Shown here one piece after another: positions 9,830-19,751 of a stretch of 64,000 nt of DNA. Origin of the DNA: Leuctra nigra (taxonomy: Eukaryota; Arthropoda; Insecta; Plecoptera; Leuctridae); contig OW203768.1 of NCBI GenBank assembly GCA_934045905.1, positions 24,891,060 through 24,955,059 on the forward strand, read 5' to 3'. The notes under the pieces were generated by a model. It was given only the letters and a program-made list of their open reading frames with translations. It was not told the DNA's origin and did no database searches. The position numbers and the translations under genes are program-made. Position 1 is the stretch's first letter; every line of letters starts with the position of its first letter.

Positions 9830-10690
9830 CAACTTACTGAGGAGATGAAAATTAAGATTCATCTTGTTATGTCTAAAGAAGATCATATTATATTATATTT
9901 AGAAATGCTGTAGTGTGTAGAATTTGTAGTAAACCACTAAGTGGAGATCGCGTCTGTGACCATGACCATATGTGTGTGTTAGTTTCAGAGGAGCAGCCCA
10001 TAGCACATACAATGTAAACTCTGTTCAAGCAAAACATATACCTGTTGTGTTTCATAATCTACGTGAGTACGATTCTCATTTGATTATGAAGGAAATCGGT
10101 ATTTCAGTAATTCCAAATAACATGGAAAAGTATATCTCCTTCACTTTCGGTCGATTAAGATTCATTGATTCATTCCAGCTCATGAGCACATCATTGGAAT
10201 CATAGTAAACAACCTTAGAAAGGACGTTTCAAGTAAATTCACTATGTTAAAAGAATGATTTGATTCTGATTCCCTCCCACTTCTGTTGCGTAAATGAGTA
10301 TTTCCATATAGCTATGTCGATTCTGAGGGAAAGCTGATGGAAAGTTCTCTACCTCCTAAGTCTGCCTTCAGGAATGATCTCACTGGAGATGAAATCTCCA
10401 ATGACGATTACAACCATGCACATGAAGTGTGGAGGAAATTCGAAATATCAAGCATCGGTGAGTACCTACCAGGATCTATACATCACCACTGGTATTCTCT
10501 TGCTTGTCGATGTATTTGAGAGTGTTCGTAGTCTGTGTCTGTAATTCTACTGCACCGACCCCCTGTCATACGTTCAAAGCTCCAGGATTAGCCTCGTAGA
10601 GTTTCTTGACAATGACATATGCTCGTCTGGAGCTCATTACTGATCTCGATATGTATCTGATTGTCTTTCCAACCAACCAATTTAGTCTAA
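9830..10690 (+). pseudogene. Polinton type B DNA polymerase remnant
   Basis: Scattered across frames are segments characteristic of Polinton protein-primed family B polymerases: a CxxC...DHDH zinc/HNH-like motif (CRICSKPLSGDRVCDHDH) near 9914-9970, then FRGAAHSTYN at about 9987, IPVVFHNLREYDSHLIM and NNMEKYISFTFGRLRFIDSF up to 10199. After a +1 shift near 10200 come NNLRKD, LLLRK, YVDSEGKL, LPPKSAF, DEISNDDYNHAHEVWRKF and, in other frames, a VDVFE-like and a TDLDMYLI-like segment to about 10690. These cover the exonuclease side and the start of the palm; the catalytic YxDTD-type palm motif is not seen. At least four frameshifts or stops interrupt it. It cannot encode an active polymerase. Family assignment rests on remembered motif order. 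Confidence 0.82.
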
Positions 10691-10904
10691 GCTCTCCAAT
10701 CAGCACCGTTCATTATAGAAATATAGATTTTCTTGATTATTTTCTTAATTAATTTTCTTGAAACATGGAGAAACAGTGTCTATGTACCTAACTGAGTTCA
10801 ATTCGATGGGTTATAGGTTTTGTACTGCAATTGAGGAATGTCCCTTGCTCGGAGTCCTGTGTTATTGATGGGTGATCAATTATGAACCGGGGGCCAGATG
10901 TTCG
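10691..10904. other. Polinton interior, nothing recognised
   Basis: AT-rich link between the polymerase remnant and the G-rich minisatellite. Confidence 0.4.
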
Positions 10905-11300
10905 CTCTAGAGATTTAAAAAGATCGGTCGAGTTCGGTTTTAGTCGGTTTGTTCGGTTTGGCCTTTCGATCGGTTTAGGCAATCGGTTCAGTTCCGTGGA
11001 TTCCTGGAGAAGAAAAACAACGATTGATTTAGCGGTTCTTCTGGGCGTTTTGGATTGTTCTATCGGTCGTTTTGATCGGTGCGGACCGTTGGATCGGTAG
11101 TTTGGGCGGTTCGGTCAATTGGTCCAACTCGTTCGGTAATTTCAGGTGGTTGGGTAAAGTCGGTTCGGTCCGTTCGGTAGTTTCAGGCCGTTTGGTTAGT
11201 CGGTTTGACTCGTTCGGTTCAGTTGGTTCGATTAGTCGGTTCGACTCGTTCGGTTTAGACGGTTCGGTTAGTCGGTTCGACTCGCTCGGTTTAGACGGGC
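10905..11300 (+). repeat. G/T-rich degenerate minisatellite (TCGGTTCG-based)
   Basis: Irregular tandem array built on TCGGTTNGACTCGTTCGGTT, most regular at 11190-11300 where a unit of about 36 bp repeats three times. It abuts the inner edge of the right terminal repeat. Its open frames (RFDSFG-type) are artefacts of the repeat. Confidence 0.85.
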
Positions 11301-11318
11301 TGGCCCCGGTTCATAATT

Positions 11319-12139
11319 TTTCAAAGCACCTGTGCCAAGGGTTGGGCAGCGCACCCTCATTTCTATTGTTTAAGAAGGGAAGTCCGTTTAAGATTAGTCT
11401 AAAGAAAACCAATGATGCGCACTATATACGTACTCAGGCGTAAACATTAACAATAGAGCTTAACCCTTGTTCCTATTGATGGTCACTCAATGTCAAGTGT
11501 TGTTGTTGTTGGATACAAAAGGACCACACCCTTACACTACCTGGTCACGATGACGTAGTACTACACCTGCGTTTTCAAGTTAAGACTAGTGAGTTACTGA
11601 TTCCAAGATGACACAGCAATGCGCGCACGTCTGACGACCAAGATTAATATGCACCTTGATTAAAGGACGCTTTTTGATGGGTTAATTCGATTGAAATGCA
11701 CTATTTAATAGGGTAATTGGATTAAAACGCCCTTTTTGATATGCAAATTCGATTAAAACGCCCTTTTTGATATGTAAATTCGATTAAAAATTCGATTAAA
11801 ATACGCCTAGCACTCTAGTGCTAATTCCCCCTCTATCCCTTGATATGACGCGCCAGAATCGGATTGGATGCACTTTTTTTAATTGATTGAATTTAATATG
11901 CACTTGATTAAATGGATTGATTATGCACTTTTTAATTGATTGGATGCACTTTTTTGATTGATTGAGATTGATTATGCAAATTTGTTTAATTGACCGGAAG
12001 TAATGATGATTGACAGGTGTAATTGACCGTGTGATTATGATTGACAGGACAATAGGCGGTACCCTTTGACTAATTGACCGTGACTAATGATGATTGACGG
12101 CGGCATCCTTTGTTGTCCCAAAGTGCCATGCATACTACT
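11319..12139 (-). repeat. Polinton right terminal inverted repeat (821 bp)
   Basis: Reverse complement of 3273-4093 with matching inner (TTTCAAAGCACC) and outer (GCATACTACT) edges and equal length. Confidence 0.93.
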
Positions 12140-12145
12140 GGTGCG
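12140..12145. repeat. Target site duplication, right (GGTGCG)
   Basis: Second copy of the 6-bp duplication, followed by ACCTGTGTATTGG, which continues the interrupted Helitron-like repeat. Confidence 0.92.
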
Positions 12146-12189
12146 ACCTGTGTATTGGTTAATATCAGGAAAAAAAAAAATTTAAACAG

Positions 12190-13590
12190 AAAACAAAATA
12201 AAACAGGTTTTGTTCGGCGAAGTCTACTGTAACGAACCTAGCGGAATACACGTGGGACATTGCCAGTCATGTTAATAATCGTGATCAAGTGGACGCAGTA
12301 TATACAGACTTTGCGAAGGCGTTTGATAGTGTGGACCACACACTACTCCTTCACAAGCTAAAAGGGTTTGGAATTTGTGGACAGTTTCTCAGCCTGCTAT
12401 CAAATGATCTATGCGGTCGGTCTCAGAAGATTGTAATTGGATCTGGTGTTTCGGAGTCAGAAAGTGTTACGTCTGGAGTACCCCAAGGGTCTATCCTTGG
12501 GCCTTTGCTCTTCACGTTATTTGTAAATGACATTCCGAAGTGTATAAAGCATTCTAAGTGTCTTATGTATGCAGATGATCTTAAGATCTACCGATCAGTT
12601 CGCAATGTTTTAGATTGCACTCTGTTACAGAAGGACTTGGAAGCGCTATTCGAATGGTGCACTACGTGGAAGCTAAGTTTGAATGTTCCAAAATGTAGCA
12701 TTATAACATTTACTAACAAGAAGAAAAATATAACTTATTTTACTTACACATTAGGCACTATATATTTAATTAGGGTTAGCTCTATTAGGGACTTAGGAGT
12801 AATCATGCCAAGTGATATGCAGTACAACAAGCACATAGATAGTATAAAGCCAAAGGCTCACCAATTGTTGGGTATGTTAAAGAGAAACTGTTTTTGTGAT
12901 TTTAGTAAATCAACAAATAGGCTCCTATACATTACTCTTGTTAGACCAAAACTTGAATATGTGAGCATTGTGTGGAACCCTTTCCATATAACAAAAATCA
13001 GTGGGCTGGAAAGTGTGCAAAAGAGATTTGTGAAGTTCCAATGTAATTCTTGCAACGCTCCATACAATCAGAACATGAACACAGTTTGTAATGACAATAG
13101 AGCAAACGACTATCTGAGTCTGTGCTCTGCACTTAATTTACGTACCTTAAGTGCCAGGCGTACAATTATGGATGTGCTGTTTTTATTTAAAATAGTAAAT
13201 GGTTTCATTGTCTCATCGCCACTTTTAGAGCTTTTGAATTTTAACATTCCGGCATGTACAACAAGGAAGAAAAGTATTTTTAGAAGGGCGACTTGCAGAA
13301 TAGACATTTTTAAATATTGTTGCATCAATAGGATGCAATCCAGTTACAATGTTGTATCTGCCTCGAATCCTGACTTAGATATAAATTGTAATAACTTGAC
13401 GACGTTCAAAGCGATTTTAGCTAATGAACTGATGAATTGATCTACATGTATCATATGCTTTTAATTTATTATTCTCTGTATTCCTGTGTAATTATGTGTT
13501 TAATGTATTGTGTTTTACTATATTTACACTTGTGGAATGCAAATTCTGTTGTAAATAAAGGCTTAAAATTAAAATTAAAAAAATTAAATT
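12190..13590 (+). mobile_element. LINE fragment 1 (Jockey/CR1-like), 5' truncated
   Basis: Coding homology begins at about 12205 inside the reverse transcriptase domain and runs to the stop at 13440, followed by a short 3' UTR, AATAAAG at about 13555 and an A/T-rich tail with TTAAAATTAAAATTAAA. The insertion point is the A-rich tract of the Helitron-like copy E. Severe 5' truncation is usual for target-primed reverse transcription. Confidence 0.85.
12205..13440 (+). pseudogene. LINE reverse transcriptase, C-terminal part
   Basis: The frame runs in from upstream without an ATG (NLAEYTWDIASHVNNRDQ precedes VDAVYTDFAKAFDSVDH), so this is a 5'-cut ORF2. Motifs in order: the palm aspartate in TDFAKAF, GVPQGSILGPLLFTLFVNDI, the catalytic MYADDLK box, the WKLSLNVPKCSIITF thumb start, and a C-terminal helical region with LYITLVRPKLEY. 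It aligns closely with the second copy at 25870-27552. It lacks endonuclease and fingers, and could not retrotranspose by itself. Confidence 0.88.
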
Positions 13591-13834
13591 AAAGAGGTAC
13601 GTGCCAAAAGAGTCAAAAGGAGACGCTCGCTTCGCTCGCTCAATTATCAGTGTTGTGATTAGATAATTTTATTTTTATCTAGATGAAGATAAAGATAACA
13701 TGCCTAAAATTTATCTAGATAAGATAATAGATAAAATTTCAAAATATCATCTAGATAATAGATACAGATAAAACATATTTATCTAGATAATTGTAGTAGA
13801 AACGATTTTTTTTAAACCAAACATTAATACCTAA

Positions 13835-16800
13835 ATCTAGTGGAGCGGTCGCTCCATCCAGCCAAGTCGTACTATACACTCACAGTCACTCAACATACCG
13901 TAAACACCTAATAAACTAAGGAGCAGACCAAACACTTTTACTGTAAGCAACAACATGGCATTTTCGGCCTACTGGATCTTAAAATTCTAAAATCTCACAT
14001 TGTTGCGAAATATCTTAATTTCGAGCCATGGCCCACCCCACCCCCTATACCAAATTTGGGAACAACAGGTTATCCCTAGTAAAACGAAAAGATTACCAAA
14101 GCATCACCATAACGTCGCAATAAGATAACTAACATCACCAAACGATCGCCAAAGGTAAACCTAGCATTACCAAAATTTTAGAGCAAAAGAATATACATTA
14201 CCAAAACATCACCGATTTACACCAAAAGATAACCAACAAACCAAAGCATTACCAAAGCATTTCCAAATGTAAACCACTAATCCCGTCTTATAAACCAAAA
14301 GATCGTCAAACGATTACCATGGTTTGCAAGAGAAGGGTAAACCAAAGCATCACCATGGTAATGCTTTGGTAATCTCTCCTTGTAAACCAAAAGATCGTCA
14401 AACGATCACCATGGTTTGCAAGAGAAGGGTAAACTAAAGCATCACCATGGTAATGCTTTGGTGATGCTTTATAATGTAATTTTCTCCTTTAGTTATCCAG
14501 TGTGCTCCATGTGTCCATTAAGCAAAGTACTGTAATTCAAATTTAGGGTAAGGATAGGCGATTCTATTTTCATAAATATTGATTTTTGCATTGATTTTCT
14601 GCATTTCGATTAATCTGTGAATCGATTCTCCCAGACTGATTTTCACGATTATGTCATTGAGTGGAATGTTTTCTTACATTTGATAAAATAATACGCGCTA
14701 GAATTAATTCGACTTTTGGCTATCGATTTTTTCGACTATCTGCATTCTGATTAATCACTGAATTAAAAAAATAATAATAATCGCCGATTGTGGGTTTGAA
14801 TTACATGTTGGTAAAATCTTAATGATTTGCAGTTGATAACAGTTAATCCAATCTATTCTTTTACTGTAGGTATAACCAATCACTGTTCACTTCCATTTCA
14901 CAAACATGATTGGGGCTTATTGACTTATAAATATGCAAGTCTGTTTAATTGTCAATATAATATCATTGTAAAGTTAATAAACTACAAATATATAGGTACA
15001 TAAATAAATAGGTATTATGTAAGTAATTATCAGAGCTGGGCGATTCAGTCCAAGAATCGATTGAGTGATTAACAATTACAAGAAACAGTTCTGATCTCCT
15101 GGGCAGTGCTAAACACAAGATTCAATTCGAGTAGAGAGGCGTCTATGAGATACCATCGTTGGGTTAGAAGGTATAGAAGTTTCAGCGCACGAAAACACAT
15201 CTGCCTCCATGGCTCAGAGCTAGCGCTGCGAGATGTCACGTCGAGGGTCCCGGCTACATTCTTCGTCGCAGTCGAATAATTTAATTTCGCATGTTTGATA
15301 CAGCTGACCAGTTATCTGCAAATATCTGGTTTAAATGTGCATACGAGTGTTAATTAAAGTGTAATAATGAATTAAAGTTTTGAATTTTGTTTGTAATTAT
15401 TCGTTACTCATTGGTGACGTTTTGGTAATGCTTTCGCGATGCTTTGGTAATGCTTTCGCGATGCTTTGGTAATGCTTTGGTGATGCTTTGGTGATGCTTT
15501 CGTGATGCTTTGGTAATGCTTTGACGATGCTTTAGTAATGCTTTCGTGATGCTTTGGTAATGCTTCGGTTTTTGTAGGTTTTCATGGTGATGCTTTGGTG
15601 ATGCTTTGGTAATGCTTTGGTTTAATTTGGTAATGTTTTGGTAATGCTTTGGTAATGCTTTGGTGACGTTTTGTTATCCATGCATGGCAAATTGGTTTGC
15701 TTTTGGTTTACAAAAGCATCGCTAAAGCATCATTTTGTGAAACAAATGAACCTAAATGGTGATGCTCTGGTTTGCTTTTGGTTTACGTTTTTGGTTTGCT
15801 TTTGGTTTACTTTTGGCTATCTTTTGGTGATGTTATTTTTCTACTAGGGATGTCATTTGCGAGCAAGAGGGCCGTGAAAACTGTGAAATTACACCCCTTT
15901 TTAAAGGTATCTGATTATAATGATTCTGATATCAGGCAACCCCGCTATCACCGCCACAGCCTTAACAGCTAAACCGATCGATATTAAATTTTTACCACAT
16001 GTGCACTTTTGGCGTCTGAGGTGCCTTTTGCTATAACTGGTTTTGTGCCGCCAATTTGAAACCGGAAGTGACGTCATATCTCAAAAACGGCTGAAATGAT
16101 CGGAACGAAATTTGCGCCAATCGATTCAGATGGTCATCTTTATGAAATATCAATAGTCGAAATAAAAATGCACTATTACGAAAACCGGAAATGATGCCAT
16201 AATAATGCCAAATCTGACTAAAATCATCTCTTATAACAATAACTACATATTCAGAAGGCTTATAATGTTACACAACGTTTATAGATACAAATTTTAGGTG
16301 GCAGTGATGTCAGCCGCCATTTTGAAAACCGGAAGTGATGCGATAACTCGAGAACTGCTGGACCGATTGGAACGATGCTTTCGCAATTCATCATGGAATA
16401 TAATTTTAAGCGTACATTTAGCACCAACACAATTCTTCTTAGCAACCAAACCACGAAGGCGTATTTTTTTTAAGGAATATTCATTGGTGACACAATATAT
16501 GTTACAAATTGTATGAATAAACTGAAAAAAGGAGTGATATCCCCATAAAAAACACTTCGTGTAAAAATACCAGCCAAGTCCTCTCAACTAAAAAAAAATA
16601 GAAGATATATAAAAATTCAGCACTGAAAAGTAGTGATATCAAAAAATAACCAAGTCAAAACTTTTCAAAAAATACTTGGCGCATCGTTTCTTAGGAGATT
16701 AGAGATATATTATATGTATAGTTGAGTATATTTGATTTCAGGCCTACTTCTATACTATTTATATGCACGATGCGTCAAGTATTTTTTGAAAAGTTTTGAC

Positions 16801-16914
16801 TTGGCCCATTTTTTGATATCACTACTTTTTAGTGCTGAATTTTTATATATCTTCTATTTTTTTTAGTTGAAGAGACTTGGCTGGTATTTTTACACGGAGT
16901 GTTTTTTTATGGGG
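13835..16914 (-). mobile_element. Composite hairpin-plus-tail repeat, copy 2 (carries an insertion)
   Basis: Reverse complement of the copy at 22947-25149: the tail part lies at 13835-14073 and 15850-16540, the hairpin at 16541-16914. The outer tail end reads CTAGTGGAGCGGTCGCTCCA, a short perfect hairpin. The hairpin part has arms of about 165 bases starting CCCCATAAAAAACACT. A 1,776-bp element (14074-15849) interrupts the tail. No coding potential. Confidence 0.78.
14074..15849. mobile_element. CCCTAGTA-ended element with ACCAAAGCATCACC arrays
   Basis: Begins CCCTAGTAAAACG and ends with the inverse TACTAGGG; AT is found on both sides. The uninterrupted copy (reverse complement around 24908) reads AACAGGTTATGCCATTTGCG, fixing the insertion point. 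Inside, the left third holds degenerate ACCAAAGCATCACC tandem repeats (14090-14470) and the right third holds the inverse TGCTTTGGTGATGC repeats (15415-15660), so the arms can fold back. The middle is AT-rich with nothing recognised. The 2-bp duplication and short terminal repeats do not fit a superfamily I can name with confidence. Confidence 0.72.
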
Positions 16915-17137
16915 ATACTACTTACTTTCATGCAAAGTCAAATAATGAAAATAATAACTTTCCATAAATTCCAAACTCGTTACGTGCATGTTCATACACA
17001 CAAATATACGAATTTTATATTTTTTATCTAGATAATTGCCAATAAATAACAAAATTTTTATCATAAGATAATAGATAAAAAATATCTATATAGATAATTA
17101 TCTAAATAATTTTTTCTAGAAAAGTCATGCAACACTG

Positions 17138-17756
17138 ATTATTATATTATTACAAATTAAAAATTGTATAGCCTGTTATATTTTTATTAGTACGTTTATT
17201 CATTCGATCCATATAATCCCCCCTGTGGCCAGTACACCTCTGACATCTCTCCCAGCAATGACGTCACACATGTCACGTGATCTCGACGTGTTAATTTGTT
17301 TTCCAAGTGTGTTATTTGGACTGTTTCGTGTGTTGACTCAATGATTACTCCTAACCAACTGAATAGACACTTGTCCAAACTAAACACGGTATTCGAAAGA
17401 CACGGATTGTCTGATAAAGACCACCAATGAGCAAATGAAGTATGTGCTACTCGTCATCTACCTCTTGTAGGTGAGTTCTGATTTCATTGATAATAACAAG
17501 AATTAAGGAACATAACCAAACGGAGGAAAGGATTCTTTTTTACTTGTGTCAAGTGTCCACGAGACAGAGCAAGTTAGCTCAGAGCAGGTTGGTCGTGCAG
17601 AGTTCCCACCTTGACCCGCAGGGGATTTTTTGTTTTTTTTGACACTTTGAAATGATTTTTTGATTTTTTGGTTTTTGTAAAACACAACAAAAAATTATTT
17701 CTTTCCTGACATCCATATTTTTTTTGCTTTCCCCCCATCGCCGTGGGCGAATATTT
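17138..17756. other. No gene seen
   Basis: No exon, RNA gene or readable element end found. Confidence 0.4.
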
Positions 17757-18108
17757 TTCTGGCAAAGACTTCGTAAATGGGAGAAAAAATTATTTTTTAT
17801 AAATTCGAGTTTTAACATTTTTGAAGAGAAATAAATGGTTGATCCCACTAGATTATTTTCAAATGTCATGCACGATAGTTCTGGGATGAAATTGGAGTCG
17901 TGAAAACCCTCTAGACTCTAGAATAACAAATGTTCGATTTTTAAATCGAAATAGAACACATTTACTGTTAATATATCCTTCAATTTACTGATGTAATGTC
18001 TGTCAGAACACAGTTTGTATGCTACACTTCTAAATCAGAGTTCTATTTGTATAAATAAGTAAGTTATAAGAGTCATTTTATGTCCCATTTACGAAGTCTT
18101 TGCCAGAA
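17757..18108. mobile_element. R3 element, copy 1 (about 25-bp inverted ends)
   Basis: Ends TTCTGGCAAAGACTTCGTAA and its inverse TTACGAAGTCTTTGCCAGAA bound 352 bases. The interior is shared with 18815-19133, 32330-32880 and, reversed, about 33605-33815 (shared text TGTCAGAACACA, CTACACTTCTATATCA). Non-coding. Confidence 0.75.
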
Positions 18109-18198
18109 AACTTCTCGATCTCCGCGAACGCCCATGCTGAAAGGAGTTCTATGACAGAAAGCAAAGCGCTGTTCCTGCTTGCTTGCAATTAGATGTAA

Positions 18199-18638
18199 AG
18201 TGCCCCACACACGGTCAATCTTACTTGACGACTTGCATGACAAGCCCGGCATGACATGCTAATTTGATCGTGTGTGGAGCAGATTTGATGGCTTGTCAAG
18301 CCTGGAATTTGGCTTGAAGGAGTTCCAACAGAAACTGAAATCGAGCTTCATGCTCATGCAAGACGACAAGCAAGTTTGACGTGTGTGGAGTCATCAATCT
18401 TGCTTGAACATAAATAGCCAATCAGCATGCAGAGCCGGAGCAAGTGACCTTCAGCTAACTCAGCTGTTTTGCTGTTTTGTAGTTGTTTGGAAGTTGCGCA
18501 TAAAGTGCGCATGACCCCAAAGGTCTGAACTGTCAAACCTAAATTGAACGTGTGTGGGCGTTGTTCAGGTTTGTCATGCCGTCATGCCGGGCTTGTCAAG
18601 TAAGTTTGTCATGCAAGATTGACCGTGTATGGGCCACT
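18199..18638. mobile_element. PIF/Harbinger-like MITE (TAA duplication)
   Basis: Starts AGTGCCCCACACACGGTCAA and ends in the near-inverse TTGACCGTGTATGGGCCACT. TAA lies directly outside both ends (18196-18198, 18639-18641). Extra internal inverted blocks GACAAGCCCGGCATGAC appear near both ends. A 3-bp TWA duplication is the PIF/Harbinger signature. Non-coding. Confidence 0.78.
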
Positions 18639-18814
18639 TAAGACAGCGGGGTGATAATGTCGAGATGTTACAAGTGTCTGTGAAACATGCTCATTAGCCG
18701 GCTCTTAGTGTGAGCTCGCCAACGCACTAATTGCTCTGTGTTTTACACCACATGTATGTCAGTGATGACACCGGCTCGTATTCCTCACACCTGATGCGGC
18801 GGACATTATCGGGC

Positions 18815-19133
18815 GAAGACTTCGTAAAGCAGGCAAATTAATTGTTTAAAATTCCAGTAATAACATTTTTGAGTGAAATATCTGGTTGATAGAACTAGAT
18901 TAAGTTTACAAAATGTATTTCTGCCCTGCGATAGAATTGGAGTCGTGAAACCATTTAGAAATAGATATGTGGAATGGAGCATATTTACTGTTAATCCTTA
19001 ATTTTACTGATGTAAGCTGTCAGAACACAGTATGTATCAAACACTTCTATATCACAGTTCTATTGCTAAGTAATTATAAGAGTTTTTGTCAACGTCAATA
19101 TTTCTCCCATTTACGAAGTCTGTGCAAGAAAAA
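18815..19133. mobile_element. R3 element, copy 2
   Basis: Same interior as 17757-18108 (GAATTGGAGTCGTGAAA, TTTACTGTTAAT, GTCAGAACACAGT), ending CCCATTTACGAAGTCTGTGC. The left end is less intact. Confidence 0.7.
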
Positions 19134-19304
19134 TGCTCGCTTCCGGGACGCCGGTTGTACAGACATTACGGGTTCACGGATCAATCACAAAAATAACAAT
19201 CTTACTGGATAATTAATCATCCCAATCATGAAACATCAAAGATAATGGCGACTTTATAACGCGTACAAAATTTACATACAAGGAAACAATATTTTTCAAT
19301 TATG

Positions 19305-19400
19305 GTCTTATTTAACGTCGCACTGTTCTGCAGTGGTGAAAAATGATGATGCTGAAAGGATGGATGGTGAAAAGGAAGAGGTCGTGCCTATTAGAGGTGG
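19305..19400 (-). repeat. SINE fragment (reverse)
   Basis: TTAACGTCGCACTGTTCTGC followed by GATGATG and AGGTCGTGCCTATTAG is the reverse complement of the tail of the SINE at 34975-35250. Confidence 0.65.
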
Positions 19401-19547
19401 CGCGTTGATGAGTTAGTACCGATACGAGCAACATCTCCGATCAAATAAGTAATTGCTTTGATACTGATTTTCATTGCAAATATCCACATATGAAACAATT
19501 GATTATTTGATTAATTGATCGACGTACATGTTAGGGTAACTTTATTA

Positions 19548-19751
19548 TCACAATACTTGTAACATAGAGAATGACAGTAGAGCCGTAAGATACGTGGGCG
19601 TTGCAAGTGGTGCTGAACTGTAGTTCGTGGCCAGGATAGAAGGGAGACTGGAGTTGTTGCACAGATCCTTGGAGCAAGTGCAGATCGTGCCTGGTGGCAA
19701 GTCTCCCAAGTCAGTCATGCTGTCTTCCTCACAGCCCTCTTTCCTCTCCAC
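19548..19751 (-). CDS. Ly6 gene, exon 3 and stop
   Basis: Acceptor TTGTCTCCAG at 19752-19761, first codon GTG, stop TGA at 19550-19548. Contains the CTC...LCNN core and the hydrophobic GPI-signal tail. Confidence 0.85.
   Translation of the reverse strand: MERKEGCEEDSMTDLGDLPPGTICTCSKDLCNNSSLPSILATNYSSAPLATPTYLTALLSFSMLQVL

Larger units (their letters stand above)
3273..12139. mobile_element. Polinton/Maverick derivative, 8,867 bp, internally deleted
   Basis: Seen: exact 6-bp target duplication, termini AGTAGTATGC...GCATACTACT, and inverted repeats of 821 bp at both ends that I could match without obvious mismatches wherever I compared them. A decayed type B DNA polymerase lies inside. Known: 6-bp duplications, AG...CT ends, long terminal inverted repeats and a protein-primed polymerase are the Polinton/Maverick hallmarks; complete elements are typically 15-20 kb and also carry integrase, packaging ATPase, protease and capsid genes. 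None of those is visible here. Inferred: this is a non-autonomous derivative moved recently by proteins supplied from elsewhere, because its ends are nearly perfect while its polymerase is a wreck. Three tandem copies of an unrecognised gene occupy 4388-8549 on the minus strand. Confidence 0.88.
3060..13643 (-). mobile_element. Helitron-like repeat, copy E, split by two insertions
   Basis: Three pieces make one broken copy: 3060-3272, 12140 to about 12189, and 13595-13643. The first matches the family text seen at 23142-23450 and 46110-46450. The last ends in GCTCGCTTCGCTCGCTCAA followed by T, which is the family 5' end read backwards. The Polinton derivative (3273-12139) and a LINE fragment (about 12190-13590) separate the pieces. 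The far (3' CTAG) end is missing or too diverged on the left. Confidence 0.7.
13648..17137. mobile_element. hAT-like element with TATCTAGATA repeats, split by a nested repeat
   Basis: Ends CAGTGTTGTG and CATGCAACACTG are inverted and typical of hAT termini. Both ends lead into AT-rich stretches built from TATCTAGATAA (13660-13800 and 17025-17120). A direct ATTAT flanks both sides (13643-13647 region and 17138-17142), shorter than the 8 bp expected of hAT. The composite repeat at 13835-16914 is nested inside. Confidence 0.6.

Noticed and set aside
11072..11443. 123-codon frame rich in RFDSFG
   Set aside because: G-rich minisatellite joined to the TIR; no protein features.
13648..13658. Perfect 8-bp hAT duplication around 13648-17137
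   Set aside because: Only ATTAT (5 bp) is shared; the full 8 bases do not match.
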